Source: Polyangium spumosum (GTDB lineage Bacteria; Myxococcota_A; Polyangia; Polyangiales; Polyangiaceae). Taken from it: a DNA stretch of 64,000 bases. Position numbers and translations under genes: made by a program. The notes below the pieces were generated by a model. The model did not search any database. It had not been told where the DNA came from and saw only the letters and a program-made list of their open reading frames with translations. Below are positions 9,167 to 18,808 of this stretch, one piece after another (the stretch's first letter is position 1; each line of letters starts with the position of its first letter). The stretch lies in the NCBI RefSeq assembly GCF_009649845.1, contig NZ_WJIE01000002.1, forward strand, positions 930,001 through 994,000, in the 5' to 3' direction.

Positions 9167-10266
9167 GCCTCGACGTCACCCCGCAGGAGCGCCTCGATGA
9201 GATCCCCCTCCACGCCGATCTCTTCGAGCGACCTGATGCGCGTCGGCTCCAGGTGATTTCGCCGCGACAAGAGGAGCGTGTTTTCATCCGAGAAGCGGCG
9301 GATGGTCTCCGGGTTGTGGGAGGTCATCAGCACCTGCCCGCCGGACTCGAAGGAGCGCCGAAGCGCCATGACGAAGTGCCCCACCTCGTCGATCGCGAGG
9401 TGGCTGTCCGGCTCGTCCCAGAAGCAAAAGATCGGGCCGTAGGCCTCGTTCGCCGCCAGGACGAGCGCGCACAGGAAGAAGCACTTCTCGCCGTCCGACA
9501 GCGCCCCGAACGGCAGAGACAGGCTCCGCTGCCCGTCGCGGAACTGGACCTTCAAGCTCCGCGTCTCCGCCCCGAGGAGGGGGTTCTGGATGTCCCAGAA
9601 ATCGGCCCACAGAGCCTTGAGATAACCATCGATGGTCGTGTAGACGCGGGGGGAATGGCTGATGAGCCCGGCGAACCACGCCCCGAGGTTCCGGGCGTCG
9701 CGCTCCGGCCAGAGCGCCTCCCCCGAGGACTCTTCCGTGATCAGGCTCGGGATCGGCGCCACGATCACCGAATGCGCGAGCCATCGCTTGAAGAGGAAGA
9801 GCGGATCGCTCTCGGACTGCTCCTGGATGATGGGCAATGCGATCAGGTGCCAGTCGACCAGGAACGCCGCCGCGCGTGAGGCCTTGTGCAGGGTGACCTG
9901 GGCGTGCTCCCGGGTGAAGATGGGCTGCCCGGCCACGAGCAGCTCTTCGGACTGCACCCGGAGCTCCTTGAACCCGGGCGGTAACTCCAGGGTCAGTCGA
10001 TACTGGTGAATGCGGCCGGAGAGCTCGACATCCACCTCGAAGCGCATGAGCTCGTCCGTCCTCCCATGCGCAAAATCCCCCGGCTTGACGAGCTGCCCGA
10101 CGCGGTTGGTCCCCCGAGCCAGGTCGGCCAGCAGCGCGAGGGCGTGGCTGATCGTCGATTTGCCCGTTCCATTCTTCCCGATGAGGAGGACCGAGGGCTT
10201 GTCGCCGATGGGCACCTCGAGGTTCTGCAAACATCGAAAGTTGTGGATGTAAAGGCGCTTGAACAT
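9163..10266 (-). CDS. AAA/ABC-type ATPase, OLD/AAA_15-like (defence operon sensor candidate)
   Basis: A 367-aa soluble ATPase. It begins MFKRLYIHNFRCLQNLEVPI, the usual RecF/SMC-like first strand. Walker A GKNGTGKST is at about residues 29-37, the ABC signature-like LSDGEKCFF near 262, Walker B IFCFWDEPDSHL near 287, and the switch histidine MTSHNPE near 322. The middle region is shorter than in Rad50/SMC proteins, as in AAA_15/AAA_21 defence ATPases. The ATG at 10266 is chosen because conserved sequence begins there; the frame stays open upstream only through a 42-bp tandem repeat. Together with the overlapping TOPRIM-like gene it resembles split OLD, Gabija or PARIS-type modules without being clearly any one of them. 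Confidence 0.8.
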   Translation of the reverse strand: MFKRLYIHNFRCLQNLEVPIGDKPSVLLIGKNGTGKSTISHALALLADLARGTNRVGQLVKPGDFAHGRTDELMRFEVDVELSGRIHQYRLTLELPPGFKELRVQSEELLVAGQPIFTREHAQVTLHKASRAAAFLVDWHLIALPIIQEQSESDPLFLFKRWLAHSVIVAPIPSLITEESSGEALWPERDARNLGAWFAGLISHSPRVYTTIDGYLKALWADFWDIQNPLLGAETRSLKVQFRDGQRSLSLPFGALSDGEKCFFLCALVLAANEAYGPIFCFWDEPDSHLAIDEVGHFVMALRRSFESGGQVLMTSHNPETIRRFSDENTLLLSRRNHLEPTRIRSLEEIGVEGDLIEALLRGDVEA

Positions 10267-10334
10267 GAGAAACCCTGCGCGGCTGGCGCGGGTTCTATCA
10301 TGGCGCCGCGCAGCGCAGGTCCAAGAAAGGCGCC

Positions 10335-10610
10335 GGAGACACGAGCGCAACCCGCCCCCGCCCGCCCGGCGCCCCCTCGTACCCCGTCGCAACCCGCCGC
10401 CGCCCGCCCGGCGCCCCCTCGCACCCGAGCGCAACCCGCCGCCGGCCTCCCGGCGCCCCCTCGCTCCCTGCACACCTGCGCCGCCGCCCTCCCGGCGCCA
10501 CCTCGCGCCCGAGCGCGACCCGCCGCCTGACGACCGGCGCCACCTTGCGCCCGGCACACCTGCGCCGCCGCCCCCCCGGCGCCACCTTGCGCCCTGCGCG
10601 TTTGCGCCGT
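10335..10610. repeat. 42-bp tandem repeat array (about six and a half units)
   Basis: GC-rich tandem repeat. The motif ggcgcc recurs at 10368, 10410, 10452, 10494, 10536 and 10578, exactly 42 bases apart, with a more divergent copy starting at 10329 (39 bases before). Each unit reads roughly cgcaacccgccgccgcccgc followed by ccggcgccccctcgc. Because 42 is a multiple of three, several frames stay open (for example GARGRRAGGGGLRS on the minus strand), but there is no start site or neighbour supporting a gene. It fills the 343-base gap upstream of the ATPase gene (10267-10609); apart from the repeat I see nothing else in that gap. There are no unique spacers, so it is not CRISPR. Confidence 0.9.
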
Positions 10611-11329
10611 CAGCCCTCCGACCCGCCTCCGCTCCCTTCGCCGTCGTCGTCATCGCGCCGGCTCCGCCGCTTGCGCGACACGTCCAGGAAAAAGGACGCC
10701 ACGTACCCCCGCTGCCGCGGGAATCGACCGTCGAGCGCCGCCTTCGCCTGCACCAGCTTGTCGGCCGCCTCCACCACGAGCTTCACGGCTTCGCTCTCGA
10801 GCTTCGACAGCGCCGCGTCCCCCTGGTCCCGCGCCTTCAGGAGCCCCTCTTGCAGCTCCACCCGGGCGAGCAGGTCGTTCTGCACCTTCGCCTTGTCGTC
10901 GTAATCGGGCAGGTCGCCGATCTTCGTGATGGCCTCGCGCACGAGGGCGGGCTCGTTGCGGTGCGGCGCGTCCGTCAGGTCGTCGACGCGATTGCCGAAC
11001 GCGTGCTCCGCGCCGAGGCCACTCTTGCCCTTCAGCCCGAGCTTCGTCCGCGTATTGCCAGCGCGTACGCCGCGGTCGAGGACCTGATCACCGAGCACCA
11101 CGGCCGATTGGTTCTGGTCCCCAGGGCCAAGCTCGTGATCCTCGATCTCACGCAGCTTCGCCAGGAGCGCGTGCCGCAACGGCAAGAGCTTCGCCGCCTC
11201 CGCCGCGAAGAACTCGCGGTCCTCGGCGGAACGATCGATATCCACGATCGACGCGACCGTGAGCGTATTGCAGGTGCGGGCGACGGCCCGGCACATCACG
11301 GGGAGCGGTACAGTCGGTCCTGCGAGCAT
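10610..11329 (-). CDS. Uncharacterised helical protein with basic-acidic tail
   Basis: A 239-aa protein I do not recognise. The start at 11329 has a strong GGAGG about six bases upstream (ccggaggcac before the ATG). The N-terminal part has an IVDIDRSAEDREFFAAEA phrase. The middle is polar, with VVLGDQVLDRGVRAGNTR, and residues about 120-210 are charged helical, possibly coiled coil (LESEAVKLVVEAADKLVQAK). The tail is RKRRSRRDDDDGEGSGGGSEG in two pieces, a basic block followed by an acidic-glycine end. No membrane segment. It is divergent from the PEP synthase gene across 132 bases and ends directly at the 42-bp repeat array. Confidence 0.65.
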   Translation of the reverse strand: MLAGPTVPLPVMCRAVARTCNTLTVASIVDIDRSAEDREFFAAEAAKLLPLRHALLAKLREIEDHELGPGDQNQSAVVLGDQVLDRGVRAGNTRTKLGLKGKSGLGAEHAFGNRVDDLTDAPHRNEPALVREAITKIGDLPDYDDKAKVQNDLLARVELQEGLLKARDQGDAALSKLESEAVKLVVEAADKLVQAKAALDGRFPRQRGYVASFFLDVSRKRRSRRDDDDGEGSGGGSEG

Positions 11330-11461
11330 GGTGCCTCCGGTTCGTACGAGCGCGTACGGTAGAGAACCCCGACGACGCAAAGCAAGCGAAATCGAGCATG
11401 CGCTCGCGCGGGAGCCCAGGGCCGGGGTCCGGATCTTGCCGCGGGCAGGCAGGAGGCGCTC

Positions 11462-13711
11462 ATGGTCGCGCACGTCGTCTGGTTCGAGGACTTGTCCCGC
11501 GCGGACATCCCGTCCGCCGGTGGAAAAGGGGCCAACCTCGGCGAGCTCGTCCACGCGGGCCTGACCGTGCCCCCCGGCTTCGTCGTCACCGCAGACGCTT
11601 TTCGCGCGGCCATGGAAGCCGCCGGCGTGAGGGAGCAGCTCGCCGAGCTCTTCGCCAAAGCCTCGCCGGACGACCCGGCCGGGCTCCGCGCCGCGAGCGC
11701 CGAGATGCAACGTATCGTGCGCGCGGCGGCGGTCCCCGGTGATATCGAGGCGGAGATCGTCGCGGCGCACGAGGAGCTCGGCGCCACGGCGGTCGCGGTG
11801 CGGTCGTCCGCCACCGCGGAGGATACGGCCACGACCTCGTTCGCCGGCATGCACGAGACGTACACGCACGTCGTCGGGCGAGAGGCGCTGCTCGATCGCC
11901 TGCGCGACTGCTGGGCCTCCGCGTATGGCGAGCGTGTGGTCTCTTATCGGAAGGCGCAGGGGATCGTGGAGGAGCCCGCCATCGCGGTCGTCGTGCAAAA
12001 AATGGTGGACTCCGCCCGCTCGGGCGTGATCTTCAGCGTGGACCCCGCCACCGGGGACGAATCCCATATCGTCCTCGAGGCGGCCTTTGGCCTCGGCGAG
12101 GTCGTGGTCGGCGGGCAGGTCGAGCCGGACACGTACACGGTGTCGAAACGAGGCCCGAGGCTCGTCGCGGCGCGCGTGGGGCACAAGGCGTTCAAGCTCG
12201 TCCGCGCCCCCGAGGGAGGGGCGACGGTGCGCGTGGATCTCTCGGCCGAGGAGGCGGGAGCGCGCGTGCTCCGCGACGAGGAGATCCTCACGCTCGCGCG
12301 CCTCGCGCTCGAGGTCGAGGCCCATTACGGCGCGCCCCAGGACATGGAATGGGCCGAGGAGGGCGGCGTCTTTTATCTGGTGCAGAGCAGGCCAATCACG
12401 ACGCTCGCCGCGCCGAGCGAGACGGGGAGCGTGCTCGTCACCGGGCTCGGCGCGTCGCCGGGCATGGCCTCGGGAAAGGTGCGCGTGCTGCGCTCGCCCG
12501 ACGAGGGGCCCACGCTGAAGGCCGGCGAGGTGCTCGTCGCGCCCATGACGTCGCCCGATTGGGTGCCCGCCATTCGCCGCGCGGCCGCGCTCGTGACCGA
12601 CAGCGGCGGGATGACCTGCCACGCCGCGATCGTCAGCCGCGAGTTGCGCATCCCGTGTGTGGTCGGCGCGCGGAACGCCACGCAGAAGCTCCGGGACGGC
12701 GAGCTCGTGACCGTCGACGGCGCGCGCGGGCAGGTCAAAGCGGGGGAGGCGCCGCGGGCCGAGATGCCCAAAGCGCCCGCCGCGCCGCCGAGCGCCGCGC
12801 CGGAGGTCACGCTCGGCACGCGCCTTTACGTGAACCTCGCGATCGCGGACCGCGCCGAGGAGGTCGCCGCGCTGCCCGTGGACGGCGTGGGGCTCTTGCG
12901 GGCCGAGTTCATGCTGCTCGACGCGCTCGGCGGCGTGCACCCGAAGGAGTTCGTCGCCCAGGGCGGGCGCGACGAGTTCGTCCGGCGCATGTCGGCGACG
13001 TTGCTCCGCATCAGCCGCGCCTTTTTACCCCGACCGGTCGTGTACCGGACCTACGATTTCCGCACGAATGAGTTCCGCGGGCTGAAGGGGGGCGAGCGCT
13101 TCGAGGCCGTCGAGGAGAACCCGATGATCGGGTATCGCGGCTGCTACCGGTACGTGCGAGATCCCGAGCTGTTCGACCTGGAGCTCGAGGTGCTCGCCCG
13201 CGTGCGGGAGGAGACGCCGAACCTGCACGTGATGATCCCGTTCGTGCGGACGCGCTGGGAGCTCGAGGCCTGCCTCGAGCGGGTCGAGAGGAGCACGCTC
13301 GGCCGGCAGCGGGGCCTCTTGCGGTGGGTCATGGCGGAGGTGCCGTCGGTCGCGTACTGGATCCCCTTTTATGCGCGGATGGGGATCGACGGCGTCTCCA
13401 TCGGCTCGAATGATTTGACGCAGCTCGTGCTCGGGGTGGATCGCGATTCGGCGTCGTGCGCCGAGCTCTTCGACGAATCCGACCCGGCGGTGCTCGACGC
13501 GATCGAGCGGATCGTCCGCGCCTGCCGGGCGGCCGGGATCACCTCGTCGCTCTGCGGCCAGGCCCCGTCGAACCGGCCCGAGTTCGCCGAGCACCTCGTG
13601 CGGTTCGGGATCACGTCCATCTCGGTGAACCCGGACGCCGTGCCGGCCGCGCGGCGGGGGATCGCTGCGGCCGAGCGCCGCCTGTTGCTGGAGGCTGCGC
13701 GCAGGCGTTAA
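11462..13711 (+). CDS. ppsA: Phosphoenolpyruvate synthase
   Basis: A 749-aa enzyme converting pyruvate, ATP and water to PEP, AMP and phosphate, the first step of gluconeogenesis from pyruvate. N-terminal ATP-grasp-like PPDK domain (about 10-310; [30 protein letters not shown]). Mobile phosphohistidine domain about 325-420 with [16 protein letters not shown], catalytic His near 386. C-terminal TIM-barrel PEP-utilising domain about 460-745 with [15 protein letters not shown] and SLCGQAPSN, catalytic Cys near 697. A good GGAGG lies seven bases before the ATG at 11462. Length is a little under the usual 790. The last four bases overlap the convergent gene's stop. Confidence 0.93.
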   Translation: MVAHVVWFEDLSRADIPSAGGKGANLGELVHAGLTVPPGFVVTADAFRAAMEAAGVREQLAELFAKASPDDPAGLRAASAEMQRIVRAAAVPGDIEAEIVAAHEELGATAVAVRSSATAEDTATTSFAGMHETYTHVVGREALLDRLRDCWASAYGERVVSYRKAQGIVEEPAIAVVVQKMVDSARSGVIFSVDPATGDESHIVLEAAFGLGEVVVGGQVEPDTYTVSKRGPRLVAARVGHKAFKLVRAPEGGATVRVDLSAEEAGARVLRDEEILTLARLALEVEAHYGAPQDMEWAEEGGVFYLVQSRPITTLAAPSETGSVLVTGLGASPGMASGKVRVLRSPDEGPTLKAGEVLVAPMTSPDWVPAIRRAAALVTDSGGMTCHAAIVSRELRIPCVVGARNATQKLRDGELVTVDGARGQVKAGEAPRAEMPKAPAAPPSAAPEVTLGTRLYVNLAIADRAEEVAALPVDGVGLLRAEFMLLDALGGVHPKEFVAQGGRDEFVRRMSATLLRISRAFLPRPVVYRTYDFRTNEFRGLKGGERFEAVEENPMIGYRGCYRYVRDPELFDLELEVLARVREETPNLHVMIPFVRTRWELEACLERVERSTLGRQRGLLRWVMAEVPSVAYWIPFYARMGIDGVSIGSNDLTQLVLGVDRDSASCAELFDESDPAVLDAIERIVRACRAAGITSSLCGQAPSNRPEFAEHLVRFGITSISVNPDAVPAARRGIAAAERRLLLEAARRR

Positions 13712-14940
13712 CGCGAGAGCATGTCGGGCGCCACGAGGAAGAGGATCCCGAAGAGCAGGAGGAGCGCCCCGCTGACGGCCTTGAGGACCTTGGCCCTCTG
13801 CTCGCTCATGAAGAAGCGACGCATCGTCTTCGCGTACAGGATCACGATCAACGCGAGCGGGACGATATACGCCACGTTGTAGAGGGCCAGGTATCCATAC
13901 CGCGCCGCGGCGCCGAGACCGTCGTGCAGGGAGAGGATCCGCGTGTAGACGGCCGGCAGGCCGAGCGTGCACCCGAGCTCGACCAGGTTCACGAGGAAGG
14001 AGAGGGCGAGGATCCCCAGAAAGGCCGCGGGCAGGCTCGCCGCCGCCGCGACGGCGCGCATGCGCCGGAAGAGCCCGGGCTTCGCTTTGGCCGGGATCAT
14101 GAGCGAGACGCCCTTGTGGAACCAGACGAGCTCCTTCAGGTTGACGAGCCCCATTCCGACGAGCAACACGCCGAGGGCGAGCGTCACCCAGCGGGAGACG
14201 CCGGCGAACAGGAAGGCATTGAGCCACGCCGTCATGAAGAGGAAATAAACGAGCCCCGACATCAACACGAACGTGGCCCCGAAGAGCAGGATACGCGCGC
14301 GCGAGCGGGTCTGCGTCAGGATGCCCAGAAGGACGATGAGCACGTACATCGCGCAGGGGTTGATGCCGTCGACGAGGCCGATGAGCAGGGTCAAGACGGG
14401 CAGCGGGACGGCGCGAGGATCGAGCGAACCCACGAGCGGCAACGTCACGGTCCCGGGCGCATGCCCGCCAGGCGCACGGTCGAGGGCGGCGAGCACGTCG
14501 CCCTCGGTCACGCCGCGATGAAAACCAACAAATGCCCGATCGTCGACAACGAACATGGGGATCCCCGCGCCCTCGACGCCGAGCCGCTCCACGGTCTCCA
14601 CGAATCGACGCCGCCCCTCGTCGCTCCTGCGCACCTCGATCCGCTCGACGACGATCCCGGGCTCACGCGCTTCGAGCTCGGCGACGAAGGGCTTGGCGTC
14701 TTCACAATGGGGACAACCGACACCCCAGAAAAAGAGCAGGCGTGGGGCCGCGGGGCGCTGCGGCTCCGCGGAGGCCGCGGGGGCGGGGGGCGCGCTCGAA
14801 GGCGGGGCGCACGCGGCGCCCTCGTTCGGCGGGCAGGTCGTCTCGGCCGGTGGCCGCGCCTGCCCGCCCGCGGACGGCGCGAGGAGGACACACGCGAGGA
14901 GCAGGAGCGACCCGCCTGCTCTGCGAAACCATGCGGTCAT
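13708..14940 (-). CDS. Secreted thioredoxin-like domain fused to DsbD/CcdA-type membrane domain
   Basis: A 410-aa membrane protein. Signal peptide about 1-27, Pro/Ala linker, then a thioredoxin/glutaredoxin-like domain (about 65-155) with the redox motif [13 protein letters not shown] (C-x2-C near 76-79) and GIPMFVVDD with the cis-Pro. After that are at least six hydrophobic helices (about 185-408). The helix with DGINPCAMY and the one with [13 protein letters not shown] hold the two membrane cysteines typical of CcdA/DsbD electron carriers. It would pass reducing equivalents from cytoplasm to periplasm. It is divergent from the copper ATPase across 93 bases, which suggests a shared regulatory region and a role in envelope thiol or metal stress. 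Confidence 0.85.
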   Translation of the reverse strand: MTAWFRRAGGSLLLLACVLLAPSAGGQARPPAETTCPPNEGAACAPPSSAPPAPAASAEPQRPAAPRLLFFWGVGCPHCEDAKPFVAELEAREPGIVVERIEVRRSDEGRRRFVETVERLGVEGAGIPMFVVDDRAFVGFHRGVTEGDVLAALDRAPGGHAPGTVTLPLVGSLDPRAVPLPVLTLLIGLVDGINPCAMYVLIVLLGILTQTRSRARILLFGATFVLMSGLVYFLFMTAWLNAFLFAGVSRWVTLALGVLLVGMGLVNLKELVWFHKGVSLMIPAKAKPGLFRRMRAVAAAASLPAAFLGILALSFLVNLVELGCTLGLPAVYTRILSLHDGLGAAARYGYLALYNVAYIVPLALIVILYAKTMRRFFMSEQRAKVLKAVSGALLLLFGILFLVAPDMLSR

Positions 14941-15033
14941 GACGCCTCGCTTTCACAGGGCGTGCCTGCGGATCGTGGCCGCGTGTAATCCTCGGGCCCT
15001 GCTTGCGTCTGCGCGGTCGACAGCGAGGTGAAC
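14941..15033. promoter_or_regulatory. Divergent promoter region between thioredoxin-DsbD and copper ATPase genes
   Basis: Ninety-three bases separate the two divergent starts, so both promoters must lie here or within the coding starts. No confident -35/-10 pair is visible. The Cys-tailed ECF sigma encoded downstream at 17394 is a candidate regulator. Confidence 0.4.
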
Positions 15034-17349
15034 ATGTCGACCACAACCGCCCCCGCCCTCACGCCCTCCGCCGCCGCCGGGGACGTCCGCCACATCGACC
15101 TGCCCGTCGAGGGGATGACCTGCGCCGCCTGCGTGCGCCGCATCGAGCGCGCTTTGCTCGCGACGGCGGGCGTGCACGAGGCGAAGGTGAACCTCGTGAC
15201 CCGGAGCGCGAAGGTCACGTTCGCGCCGGCCACGGCGCCCGCCTCCGCCCTCGTCGCCGCCGTCGAGCGCGCCGGCTACAGCGTCCCTCGGGCCCACGTC
15301 GCCGAGGACGCAGCGCCCCTCTCGCCGGCCGATCGCAGCCGCGCGGCCGAGGAGAGCCTCGACGGCGAGCGGCGTGTCCTGCGGCGGGATTTCGTGCTCG
15401 CGCTCGTCCTCTCGGTCCCGCTGCTCGTCCTCGGCATGTCGCACGGCCGGATCCCGGGCGCGGACGGCACGTATGGGCGTCTCGTGCAGCTCGCCCTCGC
15501 GACGGCGGTGATCGTCGGGCCCGGGCGCAGGTTCTTCCGGCTCGCGTCATCGGCCCTGCGGCACCACGCGGCGGACATGAATACGCTGGTCAGCCTCGGG
15601 ACGGGCGCCGCGTGGGTGTATTCGGCGATCGCCGTGATCGCGCCCGGCCTCTTCCCGCACGCCGCGCACGGAATGCGGCCACACGTGTATTTCGAGGCGG
15701 TCGGGGCCATCGTGAGCTTCGTCTTGCTGGGCAAGCTGCTCGAGACGCGCGCCCGCAAGCGGCTCACGGACGCCGTGCGCGGGCTCGTCGCATTACAACC
15801 AAAGACCGCGCGGCGCCTGCGCGGGGAGGCGGAGGAGGAGATCCCGGCCGCGGACCTCACCCCCGGCGACGTCGTGCGGGTGCTGCCCGGCGAACGATTG
15901 CCGAGCGACGGCGAGGTCGTCTCCGGGGCTTCGGCGGTCGACGAGTCGATGCTGACGGGCGAGAGCCTGCCCGTCGACAAAAATGCGGGCGCGCAGGTCT
16001 TCGGCGGCACGCTGAACCAGAGCGGACAGCTCACCGTGCGTATCACGAGGACCGGCGCCGGGACGGCGCTCGCCCGGATCGCCGCGGCCGTCGAGGAGGC
16101 GCAAGGTTCGAAGGCGCCGATCGCGCGGCTCGCCGATACCGTGAGCGGGGTGTTCGTCCCGGTGGTGCTCGGCATCGCGACGCTCGCGTTCGCCGCGTGG
16201 CTCGTGGCCGATCCGACGGCGACCGGGCTCGCCGCCGCGGTGGAGAGGTTCGTCGCGGTCCTGGTGATTGCGTGCCCTTGCGCGCTCGGGCTCGCGACGC
16301 CGGCGGCGGTCGCCGTCGGCACGGGCCGCGGCGCCGAGCTCGGCGTGCTCGTGAAGGGCGGCTCGGCGCTCGAGGCCACGAGCCGCGTCGATACGGTCAT
16401 CGTCGACAAGACGGGCACGGTGACCGCGGGCAAACCCACGCTCTCCGCGGTGAAGCCCACGGCGGCGTTCGAGGAGGAGACGTTCTTGCAGCTCGTCGGC
16501 TCGGCCGAGCTCGGGAGCGAGCACCCCGTGGCGAAGGCGCTCGTCGAGGGCGCACGCGCGCGAGGCCTCTCGCTCACGGCGCCGACGCGATTCCACGCGG
16601 ACGCGGGGCGGGGCGCGGTCGCGCAGATCCTGGGGCGCGAGGTGCGTATCGGGACGGCCCGGTACCTCGCGGAGCACGGCGTCGACTCCGCGCCGCTCGA
16701 AGGCGCCGCCGAGGCGCTCGCCGAAAAGGGCAATACCCCTTCGTTCGTCGCGGTGGACGGCGCGCTCGCCGGCCTCGTCGCGGTCGCGGATCTGCCGACC
16801 GCCGAAGCCAAGGACACCGTCGCGGCATTGCACCGGCTCGGCGTGCGGGTGGTCATGGCGACGGGGGATCGCGCGGCGGCGGCGCGCGCGGTGGCGCGGG
16901 AGATTGGCATCGACGAGGTCTTCGCGGAGGTCCGACCCGAGGACAAGGCGCGTATCGTCGCCGAGGAGCGCGCGAAGGGGCATGTCGTGGCCATGGTCGG
17001 CGACGGCATGAACGACGCCCCGGCGCTCGCGGGCGCGCACGTGGGGATCGCGGTCGCGAATGGCACGGACGTCGCGGTCGCCGCGGCCGACATCGCGCTG
17101 CTCCGCGGCGGGATCGCCACCTTGCCCACGGCGCTCGGCCTCTCGCGGGCGACGCTCGGCACCATCCGGCAAAACCTCTTCTGGGCGTTCATCTACAACG
17201 TCGTCGGCATCCCGATCGCGGCGGGCGCGCTTTACCCGCTGACGGGATGGTTGCTCTCACCCGTCCTCGCCAGCGCGGCCATGAGCCTGTCGAGCGTGTC
17301 GGTGCTGCTGAGCTCGCTGCGCCTGCGTGGTTATGGGGAGAAGGCGTGA
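15034..17349 (+). CDS. copA: Copper-translocating P1B-type ATPase (CopA-like)
   Basis: A 771-aa heavy-metal exporter. One N-terminal HMA domain with GMTCAAC near residues 27-33, membrane helices, actuator loop MLTGES near 306, transmembrane metal site [11 protein letters not shown] (CPC near 413-415), phosphorylation motif DKTGT near 458, SEHPVAKAL in the nucleotide domain and [10 protein letters not shown] near 655. The CPC site with a single CxxC HMA domain is the usual pattern of Cu(I) exporters. ATG at 15034 has gaggtg six bases upstream; a GTG at 15028 is an alternative. Followed 44 bases later by a metal-sensing type ECF sigma factor gene in the same direction, so the operon probably autoregulates. 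Confidence 0.93.
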   Translation: MSTTTAPALTPSAAAGDVRHIDLPVEGMTCAACVRRIERALLATAGVHEAKVNLVTRSAKVTFAPATAPASALVAAVERAGYSVPRAHVAEDAAPLSPADRSRAAEESLDGERRVLRRDFVLALVLSVPLLVLGMSHGRIPGADGTYGRLVQLALATAVIVGPGRRFFRLASSALRHHAADMNTLVSLGTGAAWVYSAIAVIAPGLFPHAAHGMRPHVYFEAVGAIVSFVLLGKLLETRARKRLTDAVRGLVALQPKTARRLRGEAEEEIPAADLTPGDVVRVLPGERLPSDGEVVSGASAVDESMLTGESLPVDKNAGAQVFGGTLNQSGQLTVRITRTGAGTALARIAAAVEEAQGSKAPIARLADTVSGVFVPVVLGIATLAFAAWLVADPTATGLAAAVERFVAVLVIACPCALGLATPAAVAVGTGRGAELGVLVKGGSALEATSRVDTVIVDKTGTVTAGKPTLSAVKPTAAFEEETFLQLVGSAELGSEHPVAKALVEGARARGLSLTAPTRFHADAGRGAVAQILGREVRIGTARYLAEHGVDSAPLEGAAEALAEKGNTPSFVAVDGALAGLVAVADLPTAEAKDTVAALHRLGVRVVMATGDRAAAARAVAREIGIDEVFAEVRPEDKARIVAEERAKGHVVAMVGDGMNDAPALAGAHVGIAVANGTDVAVAAADIALLRGGIATLPTALGLSRATLGTIRQNLFWAFIYNVVGIPIAAGALYPLTGWLLSPVLASAAMSLSSVSVLLSSLRLRGYGEKA

Positions 17350-17393
17350 GCCCACGCGCCGGGTTGACAAGGACGCAAGGGGAGGCGAAAACC

Positions 17394-17993
17394 ATGGGTA
17401 TGGGATGTTGTCATGGCGGGGCGCCTGCTCCGGAGGCCACGGGGGCGCTGCCGGTGGAGGGCGACGTGGCGCGGGTCCTCACGGAGAACCACCAGGAGTT
17501 TCTGGCGTTCCTCGAGCGGCGCCTCGGCGACCGCGCCCTCTCCGAGGACATCCTGCAGGAGGCGTTCGCGCGTGGGCTCGATCGGCTCGATACGTTGCGG
17601 CAAGACGAGTCGGCGGTCGCCTGGTTTTACCGCATCCTGCGCAACGCGATCGTCGACCACCGCCGCCGCCGCGGCGCCGCCGAGCGCGCGCTCGAGTCGT
17701 TCGCCACCGAAATCGAGGGGCACGCCGAGCCGGAGCAGGAGGTGCGCGGCGCGATCTGCCAATGCGTGACGCGCCTGGCGAAGACGCTGAAGCCAGAATA
17801 CCGCGACGCGCTCGAGCGGATCGAGGTGGCAGGGGTCGCGGTGAAGGATTTCGCGGCGGAGCAAGGGATCTCGCCGTCGAACGCGGCGGTACGCGTGTTC
17901 CGGGCGCGGGAGGCGCTGCGGAAGCAGGTCGCGGCGTCGTGTGGCACGTGCGCGGAGGATGGCTGCGTCGATTGCACGTGCGAGCACGGTTAA
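17394..17993 (+). CDS. ECF sigma factor with Cys-rich tail (CorE/ECF44-like)
   Basis: A 199-aa sigma-70 family factor. Region 2 is at about residues 30-95 (ALSEDILQEAFARGLDRL, FYRILRNAIVDHRRR) and region 4 at about 120-175 (LKPEYRDALERIEVAG, ISPSNAAVRVFRAREALRK). The end is CGTCAEDGCVDCTCEHG, a cluster of five cysteines, and the start contains CCHGG. In Myxococcus xanthus, CorE-type sigma factors use such a C-terminal Cys-rich domain to sense copper or cadmium/zinc without an anti-sigma factor. The preceding copper ATPase supports the same role here. The ATG at 17394 is preceded by ggaggcgaaaacc. No anti-sigma gene is adjacent, as expected for this group. Confidence 0.88.
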   Translation: MGMGCCHGGAPAPEATGALPVEGDVARVLTENHQEFLAFLERRLGDRALSEDILQEAFARGLDRLDTLRQDESAVAWFYRILRNAIVDHRRRRGAAERALESFATEIEGHAEPEQEVRGAICQCVTRLAKTLKPEYRDALERIEVAGVAVKDFAAEQGISPSNAAVRVFRAREALRKQVAASCGTCAEDGCVDCTCEHG

Positions 17994-18004
17994 CGCGGCG
18001 GATC

Positions 18005-18808
18005 CTACCCCGAAGCGCGCGCCCCGCCGGAGACGCGCTCGTACAGCGCGTGATACAGCCCATTGCCCAGCGCCCGCCGCGCCACCGTCTTCGCCCCGCC
18101 GATCGCGCGAGCCCGCAAGAACCACGTCGGGGATGCGCTCGCGATCACCCGGAACTGGCGCGGCGTCGTGCTCTGACGAACGGCGATGCGGCAAAGCACG
18201 GCGCCCTCGGGCAAACGCCGCGGCCTGTGCACACCGACACGCGAGGAATGGAAGACGCGGTATCCGAGGTCGAAGCCCGCCTCGACGTCCGAGGGCCGGA
18301 ATCGCCCGCCCGGGAACGAGAGCTGCTCCACGGCCCGGCCCACGTGGTCCTCGATCGTCGCCTTCGTGTCGCGGAGCTCGGCGCGCGCCTCCTCCTCGGT
18401 CAGGTCGTCGAGGAAACGGTGCGTCCGCCCGTGTGAACCGATCACCATTCCCTGCTCGGCCATCTCGCGGACCTCGGACCAGTTGCAGAAGCCCGGACGA
18501 TTTCCGATGAAGTCGCTCGTCACGAAAAACGCCGCGCGCAAGCCTCGCTCGAGCAGGCGCGGCAAGGCGTGCCGGTGATGGCTCGCGTGGCCGTCGTCGA
18601 ACGTCAAGACGATACGATCGTCCCGCTCGAGGCCCCCGGGGAGCGCGGCCGGATCGGCCACCGTGAGGCCCCGCCGGTCCAGGATGTCGAGTTGCTCCTC
18701 GAAGGCCGCGACCGAGACGGCATACGGGCGATCGGCCGCGTCGATCGAGCGGAGCTCGTCTTCGCCTTCGTAGAGCGCGTGATACATCAGCACGACGAGC
18801 CGGCTCAT
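18005..18808 (-). CDS. Polysaccharide deacetylase (NodB-like, carbohydrate esterase 4)
   Basis: A 267-aa deacetylase of N- or O-acetylated glycans. It begins MSRLVVLMYHALYEGE. The NodB motifs are visible: LTFDDGHASHH (motif 1, TFDDG) near residue 72, SHGRTHRFLDDL (H-x3-H, motif 2) near 126 and FPGGRFRPSD (motif 3) near 165. No signal peptide is obvious. The ATG at 18808 overlaps the stop of the upstream glycosyltransferase gene (ATGA 18805-18808), so they are translationally coupled; this picks it over an in-frame ATG at 18820. Together they probably build and trim an extracellular or cell-surface polysaccharide. Confidence 0.85.
   Translation of the reverse strand: MSRLVVLMYHALYEGEDELRSIDAADRPYAVSVAAFEEQLDILDRRGLTVADPAALPGGLERDDRIVLTFDDGHASHHRHALPRLLERGLRAAFFVTSDFIGNRPGFCNWSEVREMAEQGMVIGSHGRTHRFLDDLTEEEARAELRDTKATIEDHVGRAVEQLSFPGGRFRPSDVEAGFDLGYRVFHSSRVGVHRPRRLPEGAVLCRIAVRQSTTPRQFRVIASASPTWFLRARAIGGAKTVARRALGNGLYHALYERVSGGARASG

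Noticed and set aside
10335..10610. CRISPR array
   Set aside because: The repeats abut one another at 42-bp steps with no unique spacers.
10267..10653. N-terminal extension of the ATPase through the tandem repeat
   Set aside because: The Gly/Arg 14-residue repeat has no likely start site and the conserved ATPase begins at 10266; left as an open possibility in findings.
17363..17368. ttgaca as a -35 box before the sigma factor gene
   Set aside because: It lies in the 44-base gap but no matching -10 is at the right distance; could be chance.
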